Below, in pieces: positions 8,904-17,122 of a stretch of 34,752 nucleotides of DNA. A program made the translations under genes and the position numbers. The notes below the pieces were generated by a model, which saw only the letters and a list, made by a program, of their open reading frames with translations, did no database searches and was not told the origin of the DNA. Numbering within the stretch: position 1 is the first letter of the stretch; every line of letters begins with the position of its first letter. Source of the stretch: Desulfobacula sp. (GTDB lineage: Bacteria > Desulfobacterota > Desulfobacteria > Desulfobacterales > Desulfobacteraceae); contig JABGOU010000040.1 in NCBI GenBank assembly GCA_018645325.1, forward strand, positions 1 to 34,752. The letters run 5' to 3'.

Positions 8904-10265
8904 ATGACACACTTAAGATTTTATCAAAATCCGATAATTGTTTCATTTTTTACAGCATTGATTATTTTTACCATAATGCCACAAGGTGTCTGGGCAGAAA
9001 ATGCCTCTTCCAAACTTATTTGCAGGGTGGAAACAGACAGGACAGTCCTGCCCTCTGGAGATTCTCAAAATGTAGTGTTAAAAATCACCCTTGATGCGCC
9101 TTTATCCCCGGCCCATGTTAAAAGACCCCTTGTTAATCTTGCCCTGGTCCTGGATCAGTCAGGTTCCATGAACGGTGCCAAGATTGAACAGGCAAAGGCG
9201 GCTGCCATTGAAGCTTTAACAAGGCTTGGGTTACAGGATGTTTTTTCCGTTGTGGTTTATGATACCAATGTCCATACCATTGTCCCGGCTCAAAACGCCA
9301 GAAATATCCAGGGGATTATTCATACCATTCAACAGATTCGTGCCGGCGGAAGTACTGCACTTTTCGGTGGTGTAAGCCAGGGGGCTGCCGAGATCAGAAA
9401 AAATATTGAAAATGATTATGTTCACCGCATTGTTCTTTTGTCTGACGGACTGGCCAATGTGGGACCCAGAATGCCGGCAGATCTTGGACGGCTCGGGGCA
9501 GCTTTGATTAAAGAAAATATTTCAGTCACAACCGTGGGCGTAGGTACGGACTATAATGAAGATTTAATGGCACAGCTTGCTCAAAAAAGTGATGGTAATA
9601 CCTATTTTGTTGAGTCGGGATTTGATCTTCCCAGGATTTTTTCAGCAGAACTGGGAGATGTATTAAATGTAGTGGCAAAAAAAGTAACTGTAACCATTAC
9701 CCTGCCATATAATGTACAGCCCGTGAGTATTATAGGAAGGGAAGGCAGAATAAAGGGAAATAAGATAGAACTTTATATGAACCAACTTTATGGGGGGCAG
9801 GAGAAATATGCCCTTGTTGAAGTCAATATTCCAAAATCAACTCCTGGATAAAGACTTATGGTTGCAAGGGCTGATGTTACATATGAAAATCCCTTTAACC
9901 GAAAATTAGAAACATCAAGCGGAACTTCATATGCCAGGTTCAGCAATGATCCCAAAAAAGTTGCCAAATCTACCAATCTTGATGTGGTCAGGGAATATCA
10001 ATTAAATCTTAATGCCCTGGCCCAGGAAAAAGCAATTCGATTATCTGATAAAGGCAAGAAAAAAGAGGCAGTAAAAGAGCTTAAACAGTCTGTTGCCAGG
10101 TTGAAACAAGCAGGTTCCCGGTATAAGGATGAAGAATTGTTAAAACAAGCAAATGAACTGGAAGTCCAGGCTGATATGATTGAAGATCAGGGTATGAGCA
10201 AAAAAAGTCGTAAATTGTTGAGAACTGAATCTTACCAGAAGAAAAATCAACAGCTTTCACAATAG
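8904..10265 (+). pseudogene. secreted von Willebrand factor A domain protein, interrupted by an in-frame TAA
   Basis: One reading frame runs from 8904 to 10265 (454 codons) but is broken by TAA at 9849-9851. Before the stop are a signal peptide (residues 1-31, ending PQGVWA), an N-terminal beta region and a VWA domain with an intact metal site: Asp84-x-Ser86-x-Ser88, Thr151 and Asp181. After the stop the same frame continues RLMVARADVTYENPF and ends in a Lys/Glu-rich helical segment (AVKELKQSVARLKQ). A single G-to-T change turning GAA into TAA would explain it. The ribosome site AAAGGAGAAA before 8904 is strong. An ATG at 9858 could restart translation, but it has no good ribosome site. It precedes a histidine kinase and response regulator on the same strand, so it may have fed that sensor. 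A truncated 315-residue protein could still fold as a VWA module. Confidence 0.85.
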
Positions 10266-10290
10266 GTAAAAAACTGGTATGGCTTAAGGT

Positions 10291-12027
10291 ATGACAAGCA
10301 AAAAATCCATCATTATATTCTGGGCACTATTTTTAGTGCCCACCCTTGTTATAGCAAGTATTGCATTTAAACTTTTGTCCCACGAGCAGGAACGAATAAG
10401 TAAGTCAGCTCTTGATGCTTTGAGTGAAAGGGCAACCATTATTTCTGAAACTATTCATCTTACCATACAAGCTGTACAGGATAATCTTACCCAGTCTTTA
10501 CTTGTTCTTGATCAAGGCAAACTCAAAAAAAAACTGATTGAATGGGAAGAGACAAATCCTTTAGTCCGCAATGTGTTTGTTTATAAAAAAGATAAGAATC
10601 TTGAATATCCTTTAAGGGGGCTTGAATCCACCCTTGAACAAAGACTTTTTATTGCAAGATATGAGGCGTTGTTTTCCGGGAGGACAAAATTTGATTTTAA
10701 TGAAAATCCTCTAAGGGATGAACCAAAGATCAGGGGTGTGGCAGATTCTTATTCAAGCTCAGGCAAAAATGATTCCCTTACAAAACAACAGACACTATCA
10801 TCCCGCCAAAAGCTTGTTGCACTGTCAAGGGTGAAACAAAAAGCACCTGATTTAGACGGGCAGACCATTTTTTCTGAGGCAAAAGAGAAACAATATATAA
10901 AACGATCAGGATGGATTCAATGGTTCAGTGAGAACAACTTGTATATTTTGGGCTGGGTACAAAAATTTAAGAATGGACCTGTATACGGGGTTGAACTTGA
11001 ATTAATGACTTTGCTGTCAAGGCTTGTGGTTGATTTTCCAAAATTATCGGAAAAAGGGGCAGCCCTGGTGCTTATGGATGGAAACGGCAATTTCATGCAT
11101 CAGTCTGGAAAATGGGCAGCAGACCCTGAAGACAGACCTGTGGATGCAATTTCCATATCAAGTCTGCTTCCCCATTGGCAGATTGCTGTTTTTGTTGAGG
11201 ATAAAGGGTTTGGGACAACCAGGGGATTTTTATATGTCACGGCAATTCTGTTAGGCGTTTTTATTGTTGCGATTATTTCAGGCGGGCTCCTTTTGACCCG
11301 TCTGACCCTTCAAAACATGAAAGATGCAAGACAGAAAACCTCATTTGTTTCATCTGTATCCCATGAACTGAAAACACCCCTGACCAGCATTCGGATGTAT
11401 GCAGAACTTTTATTGTCTAAAAGAATAAAGGATGAAAATAAAATACAAACCTATCTTTCGGTAATTGTCAATGAAAGCGGTCGCCTGACAAGGCTTATCA
11501 ATAATGTGCTTGATTTTGGCAAGCTTGAACAGGGTAAAAAAACATATCAGATGTCTAATTTTGAACTGGATCAATTTTTGTTAGAGATTATTAAAGCCCA
11601 CAGCATAAGAATTGAGAATCAGGATCTTGAAATTATCACTCAGATCGAACAGGGTGAACAGGGAAAGTATCTTGTAAGAACAGACAAAGATGCCATAGAA
11701 CAGGTGGTATTGAACCTGCTGGACAATGCATTAAAATATGCGGGGAAAGGAAAATTCATCAAGTTTGTTTTAAAAAAAGAGCATTATACTATTCTTTTAA
11801 AAATTTGTGATGATGGGCCGGGTATTCCAAACACACAGCAAGAGTTGATTTTTGAAAAATTTCACAGGGTGGATCATTCTTTAACATCTAAACAACCGGG
11901 GTCAGGGTTAGGATTGAGTATTGCCAGACAGATTTTAAGGGATCTTAAAGGCGATCTTTTTTTTGAACATAGGCCTGGAAACGGCAGTTGCTTTACTGCA
12001 AGGATAAAACATGATGACTCAGATTAA
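10291..12027 (+). CDS. membrane sensor histidine kinase
   Basis: A 578-residue kinase. An N-terminal membrane helix (about 7-28) is followed by a large extracytoplasmic sensor region (about 30-310) of no recognised family. A second helix follows (about 312-335, YVTAILLGVFIVAIISGGLLL). No clear HAMP domain is visible between it and the HisKA helix, where the phosphoacceptor is His358 in SSVSHELKTPLTS. The ATPase has the N box (NLLDNALKYAG), G1 (DDGPGIP) and G2 (GSGLGLSIARQI). It overlaps the downstream response regulator by 17 bases, as expected for cognate partners. It starts 25 bases after the VWA frame. The TTAAGG ribosome-site candidate is unusually close to the ATG, so the exact start is less certain. 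The signal sensed is unknown. Confidence 0.9.
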   Translation: MTSKKSIIIFWALFLVPTLVIASIAFKLLSHEQERISKSALDALSERATIISETIHLTIQAVQDNLTQSLLVLDQGKLKKKLIEWEETNPLVRNVFVYKKDKNLEYPLRGLESTLEQRLFIARYEALFSGRTKFDFNENPLRDEPKIRGVADSYSSSGKNDSLTKQQTLSSRQKLVALSRVKQKAPDLDGQTIFSEAKEKQYIKRSGWIQWFSENNLYILGWVQKFKNGPVYGVELELMTLLSRLVVDFPKLSEKGAALVLMDGNGNFMHQSGKWAADPEDRPVDAISISSLLPHWQIAVFVEDKGFGTTRGFLYVTAILLGVFIVAIISGGLLLTRLTLQNMKDARQKTSFVSSVSHELKTPLTSIRMYAELLLSKRIKDENKIQTYLSVIVNESGRLTRLINNVLDFGKLEQGKKTYQMSNFELDQFLLEIIKAHSIRIENQDLEIITQIEQGEQGKYLVRTDKDAIEQVVLNLLDNALKYAGKGKFIKFVLKKEHYTILLKICDDGPGIPNTQQELIFEKFHRVDHSLTSKQPGSGLGLSIARQILRDLKGDLFFEHRPGNGSCFTARIKHDDSD

Positions 12028-12715
12028 AGTTCTTGTTGCAGAAGATGATACGAATATTCGGATGGGACTTGTGGACACCCTTGAAAGCGAAGGCTATGGG
12101 GTAAGCCAGGCCAAAGATGGTAAAATGGCCATGCAATTGTTTGACAAAGATTGTTTTGATCTGGTTCTTTTGGATGTCATGATGCCTGAAAAAAGCGGAT
12201 ATGATGTGTGCAGGGATATCCGGGCAACCAATGAAGATATTCCCATCATTATGCTGACGGCTAAAGTTGAGGAAATCGACAAGGTTGTGGGGCTCAAACT
12301 CGGTGCAGACGATTATATGACTAAACCCTTTGGTATCCATGAGCTTTTGGCAAGGATAAGTGCTGTGCTTCGCAGATCAAAAAGGGAAAAAAATAAAGAT
12401 AAAGCAATAGTTGACCAACCTTTCATGTTTGGTGAATTTGAGGTTAATCCTAAAACCTATAAAATAAACAAAGAAAAAGCTAGTATTGATATTTCAGAAA
12501 GAGAACTCAAATTGATCTGCCATTTTCACGTCCATCCCGGTGAAGTTTTGAGCCGGGATAATATTTTGAACGCCATATGGGGGATAGATTATCTTGGCAC
12601 AACAAGAACCCTTGACCAGCATATTGCCCAGCTTCGAAAAAAAATAGAGATGGATCCTTCCAACCCCATGCTTATCACCACCATTCACGGAGTGGGATAC
12701 AGATACGAAGCCTGA
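12011..12715 (+). CDS. OmpR/PhoB-family response regulator
   Basis: A 234-residue transcription factor and partner of the kinase just upstream. The receiver domain (1-120) has the acidic pair in VAEDDTN, the phosphoacceptor Asp55 (LLDVMMPEKSG) and the conserved Thr and Lys (MLTAK; YMTKPFG). The C-terminal winged helix (about 135-234) shows the ISERELKLICHFHVHPGEVLSR and TTIHGVGYRYEA signatures of Trans_reg_C. The start overlaps the kinase end, and the second ATG three bases later is equally possible. Targets are unknown; autoregulation of the VWA-kinase-regulator unit is a reasonable guess. A weak hairpin with a T-run follows at 12731. Confidence 0.92.
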   Translation: MMTQIKVLVAEDDTNIRMGLVDTLESEGYGVSQAKDGKMAMQLFDKDCFDLVLLDVMMPEKSGYDVCRDIRATNEDIPIIMLTAKVEEIDKVVGLKLGADDYMTKPFGIHELLARISAVLRRSKREKNKDKAIVDQPFMFGEFEVNPKTYKINKEKASIDISERELKLICHFHVHPGEVLSRDNILNAIWGIDYLGTTRTLDQHIAQLRKKIEMDPSNPMLITTIHGVGYRYEA

Positions 12716-12730
12716 CCTGATTCTTTAAAT

Positions 12731-12766
12731 AGACCGACAATTTTCCTTTTGGGTCTGTTCTTTTTT
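12731..12766 (+). terminator. possible terminator after the response regulator
   Basis: AGACC (12731-12735) can pair with GGTCT (12752-12756), with extra A-T pairs on the inside, and a T-run follows at 12761-12766. The stem is short and has mismatches, so termination would be modest. Confidence 0.45.
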
Positions 12767-12835
12767 AAAACAAGCCTTATCTTCTTGTTTAAATGAAAGT
12801 TTGCCTGATATTTATAATAAAAAGGAGAAATTTCC

Positions 12836-13021
12836 ATGAAACAAAATATCCATAACATTGAAAGAATTGTTAGAATAATTATAGGTCTTGTAATCCTTTC
12901 TCTTGTTTTTATCGGTCCTAAAAGTCTATGGGGACTGATAGGGATTATGCCTATTTTTACAGGTGTGACAGGCTGGTGTCCTCCATATCAGGTGCTGGGG
13001 ATCTCAACATGCAAAAAATGA
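12836..13021 (+). CDS. small DUF2892 (YgaP-type) membrane protein
   Basis: A 61-residue protein with the DUF2892 layout: the opening NIHNIERIVRIIIGLVILSLV gives a first membrane helix after a conserved ER-R motif. A short loop follows, then a second hydrophobic stretch (LWGLIGIMPIFTGVTGWCPPYQVLGIST). The WCP.Y..LGI.T ending is characteristic. Relatives occur alone or fused to rhodanese domains and are common in sulfur- and metal-stress loci; no biochemical function is settled. The ribosome site AAAAGGAGAAA is strong. It stands alone, convergent with the sigma-54 activator, whose stop is ten bases away. Confidence 0.85.
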   Translation: MKQNIHNIERIVRIIIGLVILSLVFIGPKSLWGLIGIMPIFTGVTGWCPPYQVLGISTCKK

Positions 13022-13030
13022 GGGTTTTAT

Positions 13031-14422
13031 TCAGCGCCTGAATTGAGACATATCAAAATCCAGGCGTTTGATGATTTTTTGAATGGAAGCCCGTTCAAGC
13101 CCACTTATTCTTGAGGTTTTTGAAATGTTCCCCCTGGTGTGTTCAAAAAGATGGGTAAGATAATTTTTTGAAAAAATATCCAATACTTCCTTTTTTGCGT
13201 CTTTGTAAAGGGAAAGTCCTTTAGGGAGAGGCGTTTTATCAAGTTTGCCTTCCACAAGATTGATCAGGGCCGGATCAATCTTTTTTCCGTTTGAGAAAAC
13301 TGCCAGACGACGAACATAATTTAATAATTCCCGTACATTTCCCGGCCAGGTCTGTCTTGTAAGATATGCCAGGGCAAAGGGATCTATCTCCATCGGTTCC
13401 ATGCCCATTTCTCCACAGGTTTTCAAAATAAACTCCTGAACCAGCATGGGGATGTCATCTTTTCTTTCCCGTAAAGGGGGAACTGTTATGGAGAGCACAT
13501 TGAGGCGGTAATAAAGGTCCTTTCGAAAGCTGCCGTCAAGTATTTTTTTCTCAAGTTCCTGGTTGGTCAGGGCAATGATCCTGACATCTGTTTTTTTTGA
13601 AATACTGGATCCTACAGGCTTGACCTCTTTGTCCTGAAGGAATTTTAAAAGTTTGGCCTGGATAGACGGGCTGATATCACCGATTTCATCCAGGATCAGG
13701 GTCCCTTTATCTGCTGTCATGAAAAAACCTTCTCTACTCCTTTCAGCACCTGTAAAAGCGCCTTTGACATGGCCAAAGAGCTCACTTTCCAGAAGCTGAT
13801 CAGGTATGGCCGGGCAGTTTAATGCGTGGCAGGATTCTTTTTCTCTTTTTGAAAGCTTGTGAATGGCCTGGGCAATATATTCTTTCCCGCTACCGGATTC
13901 TCCTGTGATCAATACGGTATAGTCAGTGACAGCGATTGCTGATATTTTTTCCTTGAGCTGTTTCATGATTTTGCTTTCCCAGTTAAGACCCTGGTCAGGG
14001 CTTAATGAGTTAATAATTTTCTGGAGCCGCTGGTTTTCGCTTGCAAGGGTATAATGTTCAATAGCCTTTTCCACGGTATGGTAGAGAGAATCTCTTTCCA
14101 CAGGTTTGGTAATAAAGTCCCATGCCCCCATTTTCAGGGCCTTGACAGCGTTTTCAATCGTGGCATGTCCTGTAATCATGATCACGCAGAGGTAGGGATT
14201 AATTTTTATCCCTTTTAAAAGTAGCTCATGTCCGGACATGCCCGGCATGCGAAGATCGGAAAGCATTACGCCGATTTTATTTTGTTCCAATATTTTAACA
14301 GCACTTTGACCGGATAATTCACCTATGATGTCCATGCTTGTGAATTTTTTTTTAAGATTCCTGATGATGCCTTTGAGAAAATCCTCATCATCATCAACAA
14401 CCAATATGGAAAAGTCTTTCAT
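13031..14422 (-). CDS. NtrC-family sigma-54-dependent response regulator
   Basis: A 463-residue enhancer-binding activator. The receiver (1-120) has the acidic DDDED cluster and phosphoacceptor Asp56 ([11 protein letters not shown]). The AAA+ domain has Walker A GESGSGKE (174-181) and the sigma-54 contact loop GAFTGA (221-226), followed by the Walker B segment [10 protein letters not shown]. The C-terminal Fis-type helix-turn-helix is [20 protein letters not shown]. It sits 14 bases downstream of the haem-motif kinase on the same strand, so the pair is almost certainly cognate. The nearest sigma-54 promoter, at 17036 before the YeiH-like operon, is the obvious target. Both GAFTGA and the receiver Asp are intact, so it should be an active, phosphorylation-controlled activator. 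Confidence 0.94.
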   Translation of the reverse strand: MKDFSILVVDDDEDFLKGIIRNLKKKFTSMDIIGELSGQSAVKILEQNKIGVMLSDLRMPGMSGHELLLKGIKINPYLCVIMITGHATIENAVKALKMGAWDFITKPVERDSLYHTVEKAIEHYTLASENQRLQKIINSLSPDQGLNWESKIMKQLKEKISAIAVTDYTVLITGESGSGKEYIAQAIHKLSKREKESCHALNCPAIPDQLLESELFGHVKGAFTGAERSREGFFMTADKGTLILDEIGDISPSIQAKLLKFLQDKEVKPVGSSISKKTDVRIIALTNQELEKKILDGSFRKDLYYRLNVLSITVPPLRERKDDIPMLVQEFILKTCGEMGMEPMEIDPFALAYLTRQTWPGNVRELLNYVRRLAVFSNGKKIDPALINLVEGKLDKTPLPKGLSLYKDAKKEVLDIFSKNYLTHLFEHTRGNISKTSRISGLERASIQKIIKRLDFDMSQFRR

Positions 14423-14436
14423 TTTACGTCCTTGTT

Positions 14437-16857
14437 TTAGCTGTCTTCCGGTTTAACCACAGGAAAGAAAATGTTGAAAACAGTGGTTTCATCACTTTCA
14501 ACCTCGATACGCCCGCCAATTTCATTGATAAACCCATATACAACGGAAAGCCCTAAACCGGTTCCTTTTCCCACCTCTTTTGTGGTGTAAAAAGGATCAA
14601 ATATCTGTGAAATGATGTGGTCGGAAATGCCCGGGCCATTGTCTTCAATGCAGAGCAGAACCTGATCTTTTTTTGCAAATTGTGTGGAAATATTTATGGT
14701 TCCGCCGGAATCCTGGATGGCGTCAAATGCATTGAGCCAAAGATTGGTCAGGATCTGTTCTAAAATGGCTGCATCACATTTGATATCGGGAAGGTTATCT
14801 TTTAGATAAGAATTCACTGATATCCTTTTTGATGCAGACTGAGTCTTAAAGACCTCAATTGCGTTAAGGATAACTTTGTTGATACTGCATTTGCCTGAGA
14901 TTACCTGTTTGGGTCTTGAAAGACTTAAAAGGTCCCGGACAATAGTCTGTACGTTGCGGGTATGTTTTAAAATAATATCGATGTCACTTAAGGTTTCAGG
15001 ATCTTTCACCGTGTCTTTAACAAGATCCGTATAACACTGAATCACACCCAAAGGATTGTTGATCTCATGGGCAATCCCGGCAGCCATTTTCCCAATGGAA
15101 CTTAAGCGTTCTGTCTGCTGCATACGTTCCATCATTTGCTTTTCCATGGTGATGTCGCGGGCAGAAAGAATAATTCTAAGGTCTGCCTGATCCCTTTTGG
15201 GAAGGGGATACAGATCAATCCTGAAATATCTTTCATCAGGCGTTTTTATTTCCTGGCTCATGGGTTTTTCTTTATCAATAACCTGGTTCAGGATATTAAA
15301 GGAGTTGTTTGAAGTATTCTCCAGACAAAGGAATTTTTTCAATTCCTTTTCCTGGTTTGCCCGTTTCTTTTTTGAAAGAATACTTTTGCTTGCTTTGTTT
15401 GCGATGATGATATGGCCGTTGGAATCAATCAAAAGCAATGGGTCTGAAATCCCTTCAAAAATTGACTGGAGCATATCGTTTTGAAACCGGATATTTGAAA
15501 ATGCCTGAATATTTTCAATAAGAATTCCGATCTGCTGACCCAGAGCCAATAGAATGGCTGGGTCCAGATCATCCAGTAAAGGTATTTTCGACCAGAAGAT
15601 ACACAGAATTCCCCAATGGCTCTCCGAGGATTTTATGGGAATATATAATTGATTATCCCGGATGAGGATTTCGTCCAACCATAAAAGTTCCTTGATATCA
15701 GCAGCCAGTTTTGAGATATCCTTGTCCGGCTTCCATGAATAGGCATTTTCGGAAATAACCGTACAATGATAAATCACCTGGTCTGCATCAAAGCGCTTTC
15801 CTACGCTTTCAAGGACACCTGATATCAGATGTTTGGTGTCAATGGAGCCTGTGAATCCGGAGAGCAGCTTTACAAAAAGCCGGACGTCTCCCAGGTGTTT
15901 TTTTGCCTTTAATTTGAGTTCCTTTGTCCGATCTTCCACTTTTAATTCAAGATTCTGGGCATAATCCTCAAGCTCATTTCGGGCATCGGAAAGACAAATT
16001 GCCAGTTCGTCTACTCCTTCAATAAGACCTTCAATTTCATCCTTTTGCCCCAGCCTGTCGATAATGCCCTGTTCCTGTCGGCCTGAAAACCGGGTTTTAA
16101 AAATTAAGGTGAGGGTGTGAAGATTTTTCATGACCAGTCGATCAAAAAAAAGGCTTATAAGGATTGCAAAAAACATGATACCCAAAAAATACAGGCTCAG
16201 ATACTGAAGGGTGACTTCTTTTACAGGTTGCTGAATCAAATCCAGGGGAAATCCTGCAACCACAATACCGCCAACATCACCCACAGTGTAGTTAAATCCG
16301 TTTTTATCCCCGTATATCTCTTTGAGTTCTTTGGGCGCATCTTTGGGATCTCCATGGCATTGCATACAGGATTCACTGAATGTTACGGGTCTTGCCACCA
16401 GGTGATATTCCTTATCGCCAACCATGGTGTTGTCTTCCCATGTGTCCAGGGTCTTGTCCTTGTTGAAAATTAGAATAAGGCTTTTTTCAAATGCATTGGG
16501 AGTTGACTCAGAATTCCTGGGTTTAATGGAAACCCTTCTATAGTGAAACTCAGAGGTTTCATTCTCGTCCAGAAGAGTCATCACCTGTCTGGAGATATAT
16601 GAAGAAGACATGGCCTTTAGCACAAACCGGTCTTTGGGAAGTATTTTGAACATTTCAGGTCTCAATACAGTCCTGACATAGTCTTGTACGGCACTGGACT
16701 GGGACAACAGCATTCTTGAACGGTCACTGATTTCCGACTTCATGATATGGTTTAAGTGAAAGTATATGATAATGCTGATACAGATACCCAGGGCCACTGC
16801 AAACAATAAAAGTCCTGTGATGAATTTAAATCTTAAACTGATTATGGGTAAAGTCAT
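14437..16857 (-). CDS. sensor histidine kinase with DUF3365 haem-binding sensor, GAF and PAS domains
   Basis: An 806-residue membrane kinase. A first helix (about 10-33) leads into a periplasmic DUF3365 (Tll0287-like) domain (about 55-210) with Cys164-x2-Cys167-His168 (SCMQCHGD), a c-type haem attachment motif. A second helix follows (about 219-239), then a HAMP-like linker and coiled coil (to about 325), a GAF-like domain (about 330-460) and a PAS domain (about 465-580, GISDPLLLIDSNGHIII). The kinase core has phosphoacceptor His597 (AAGIAHEINNPLG) and an ATPase with CIEDNGPGIS and GKGTGLGLSVVYGF. Signal input is probably redox state or a haem ligand, inferred from the family. It is divergent from the YeiH-like operon and cotranscribed with the NtrC-type regulator. 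No sigma-54 site is seen for its own promoter. Confidence 0.9.
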   Translation of the reverse strand: MTLPIISLRFKFITGLLLFAVALGICISIIIYFHLNHIMKSEISDRSRMLLSQSSAVQDYVRTVLRPEMFKILPKDRFVLKAMSSSYISRQVMTLLDENETSEFHYRRVSIKPRNSESTPNAFEKSLILIFNKDKTLDTWEDNTMVGDKEYHLVARPVTFSESCMQCHGDPKDAPKELKEIYGDKNGFNYTVGDVGGIVVAGFPLDLIQQPVKEVTLQYLSLYFLGIMFFAILISLFFDRLVMKNLHTLTLIFKTRFSGRQEQGIIDRLGQKDEIEGLIEGVDELAICLSDARNELEDYAQNLELKVEDRTKELKLKAKKHLGDVRLFVKLLSGFTGSIDTKHLISGVLESVGKRFDADQVIYHCTVISENAYSWKPDKDISKLAADIKELLWLDEILIRDNQLYIPIKSSESHWGILCIFWSKIPLLDDLDPAILLALGQQIGILIENIQAFSNIRFQNDMLQSIFEGISDPLLLIDSNGHIIIANKASKSILSKKKRANQEKELKKFLCLENTSNNSFNILNQVIDKEKPMSQEIKTPDERYFRIDLYPLPKRDQADLRIILSARDITMEKQMMERMQQTERLSSIGKMAAGIAHEINNPLGVIQCYTDLVKDTVKDPETLSDIDIILKHTRNVQTIVRDLLSLSRPKQVISGKCSINKVILNAIEVFKTQSASKRISVNSYLKDNLPDIKCDAAILEQILTNLWLNAFDAIQDSGGTINISTQFAKKDQVLLCIEDNGPGISDHIISQIFDPFYTTKEVGKGTGLGLSVVYGFINEIGGRIEVESDETTVFNIFFPVVKPEDS

Positions 16858-16952
16858 TTCTTATTCTCCATTTAACATCTTGAATATTAAAATAAAGAAT
16901 CCACAGATTAATTGCAAGGAATCTTGTTGAAACCGGATACTTTAGCATACAC

Positions 16953-16976
16953 AACTGGAAACTCAAGTTTACAGTT
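16953..16976. promoter_or_regulatory. nested dyad, likely upstream activator site for the NtrC-type regulator
   Basis: The half-sites AACTG-n-AAACT and AGTTT-n-CAGTT form a 24-base dyad in which 20 of 24 positions are symmetric. Its centre is about 72 bases upstream of the -24 element at 17036, a typical distance for a sigma-54 enhancer. A further inverted pair, GTTGAA (16926-16931) and TTCAAC (16975-16980), overlaps it. It lies between the divergent kinase and transporter genes and could serve both. Confidence 0.65.
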
Positions 16977-17035
16977 CAACTGTTTGTTATTTTATAAAAG
17001 CCTTTGATATCAATGGTTTTAAAAATATAAGCGCC

Positions 17036-17051
17036 TGGCACAGGGTTTGCT
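17036..17051 (+). promoter_or_regulatory. sigma-54 (-24/-12) promoter of the YeiH-like operon
   Basis: TGGCAC (17036-17041), five bases, then TTGCT (17047-17051) matches the sigma-54 consensus exactly at the -24 GG and -12 GC, with the correct spacing. Transcription should start near 17062, leaving a leader of about 60 bases before the ATG at 17123. An NtrC-type activator gene is encoded about 2.6 kb away on the other strand. Confidence 0.85.
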
Positions 17052-17122
17052 ATAACCTTTGAAGTTAACTGAATATTTTTATAACGTATTTTTTAATAAA
17101 CCATAAAAAAGAGAGGAAGATT

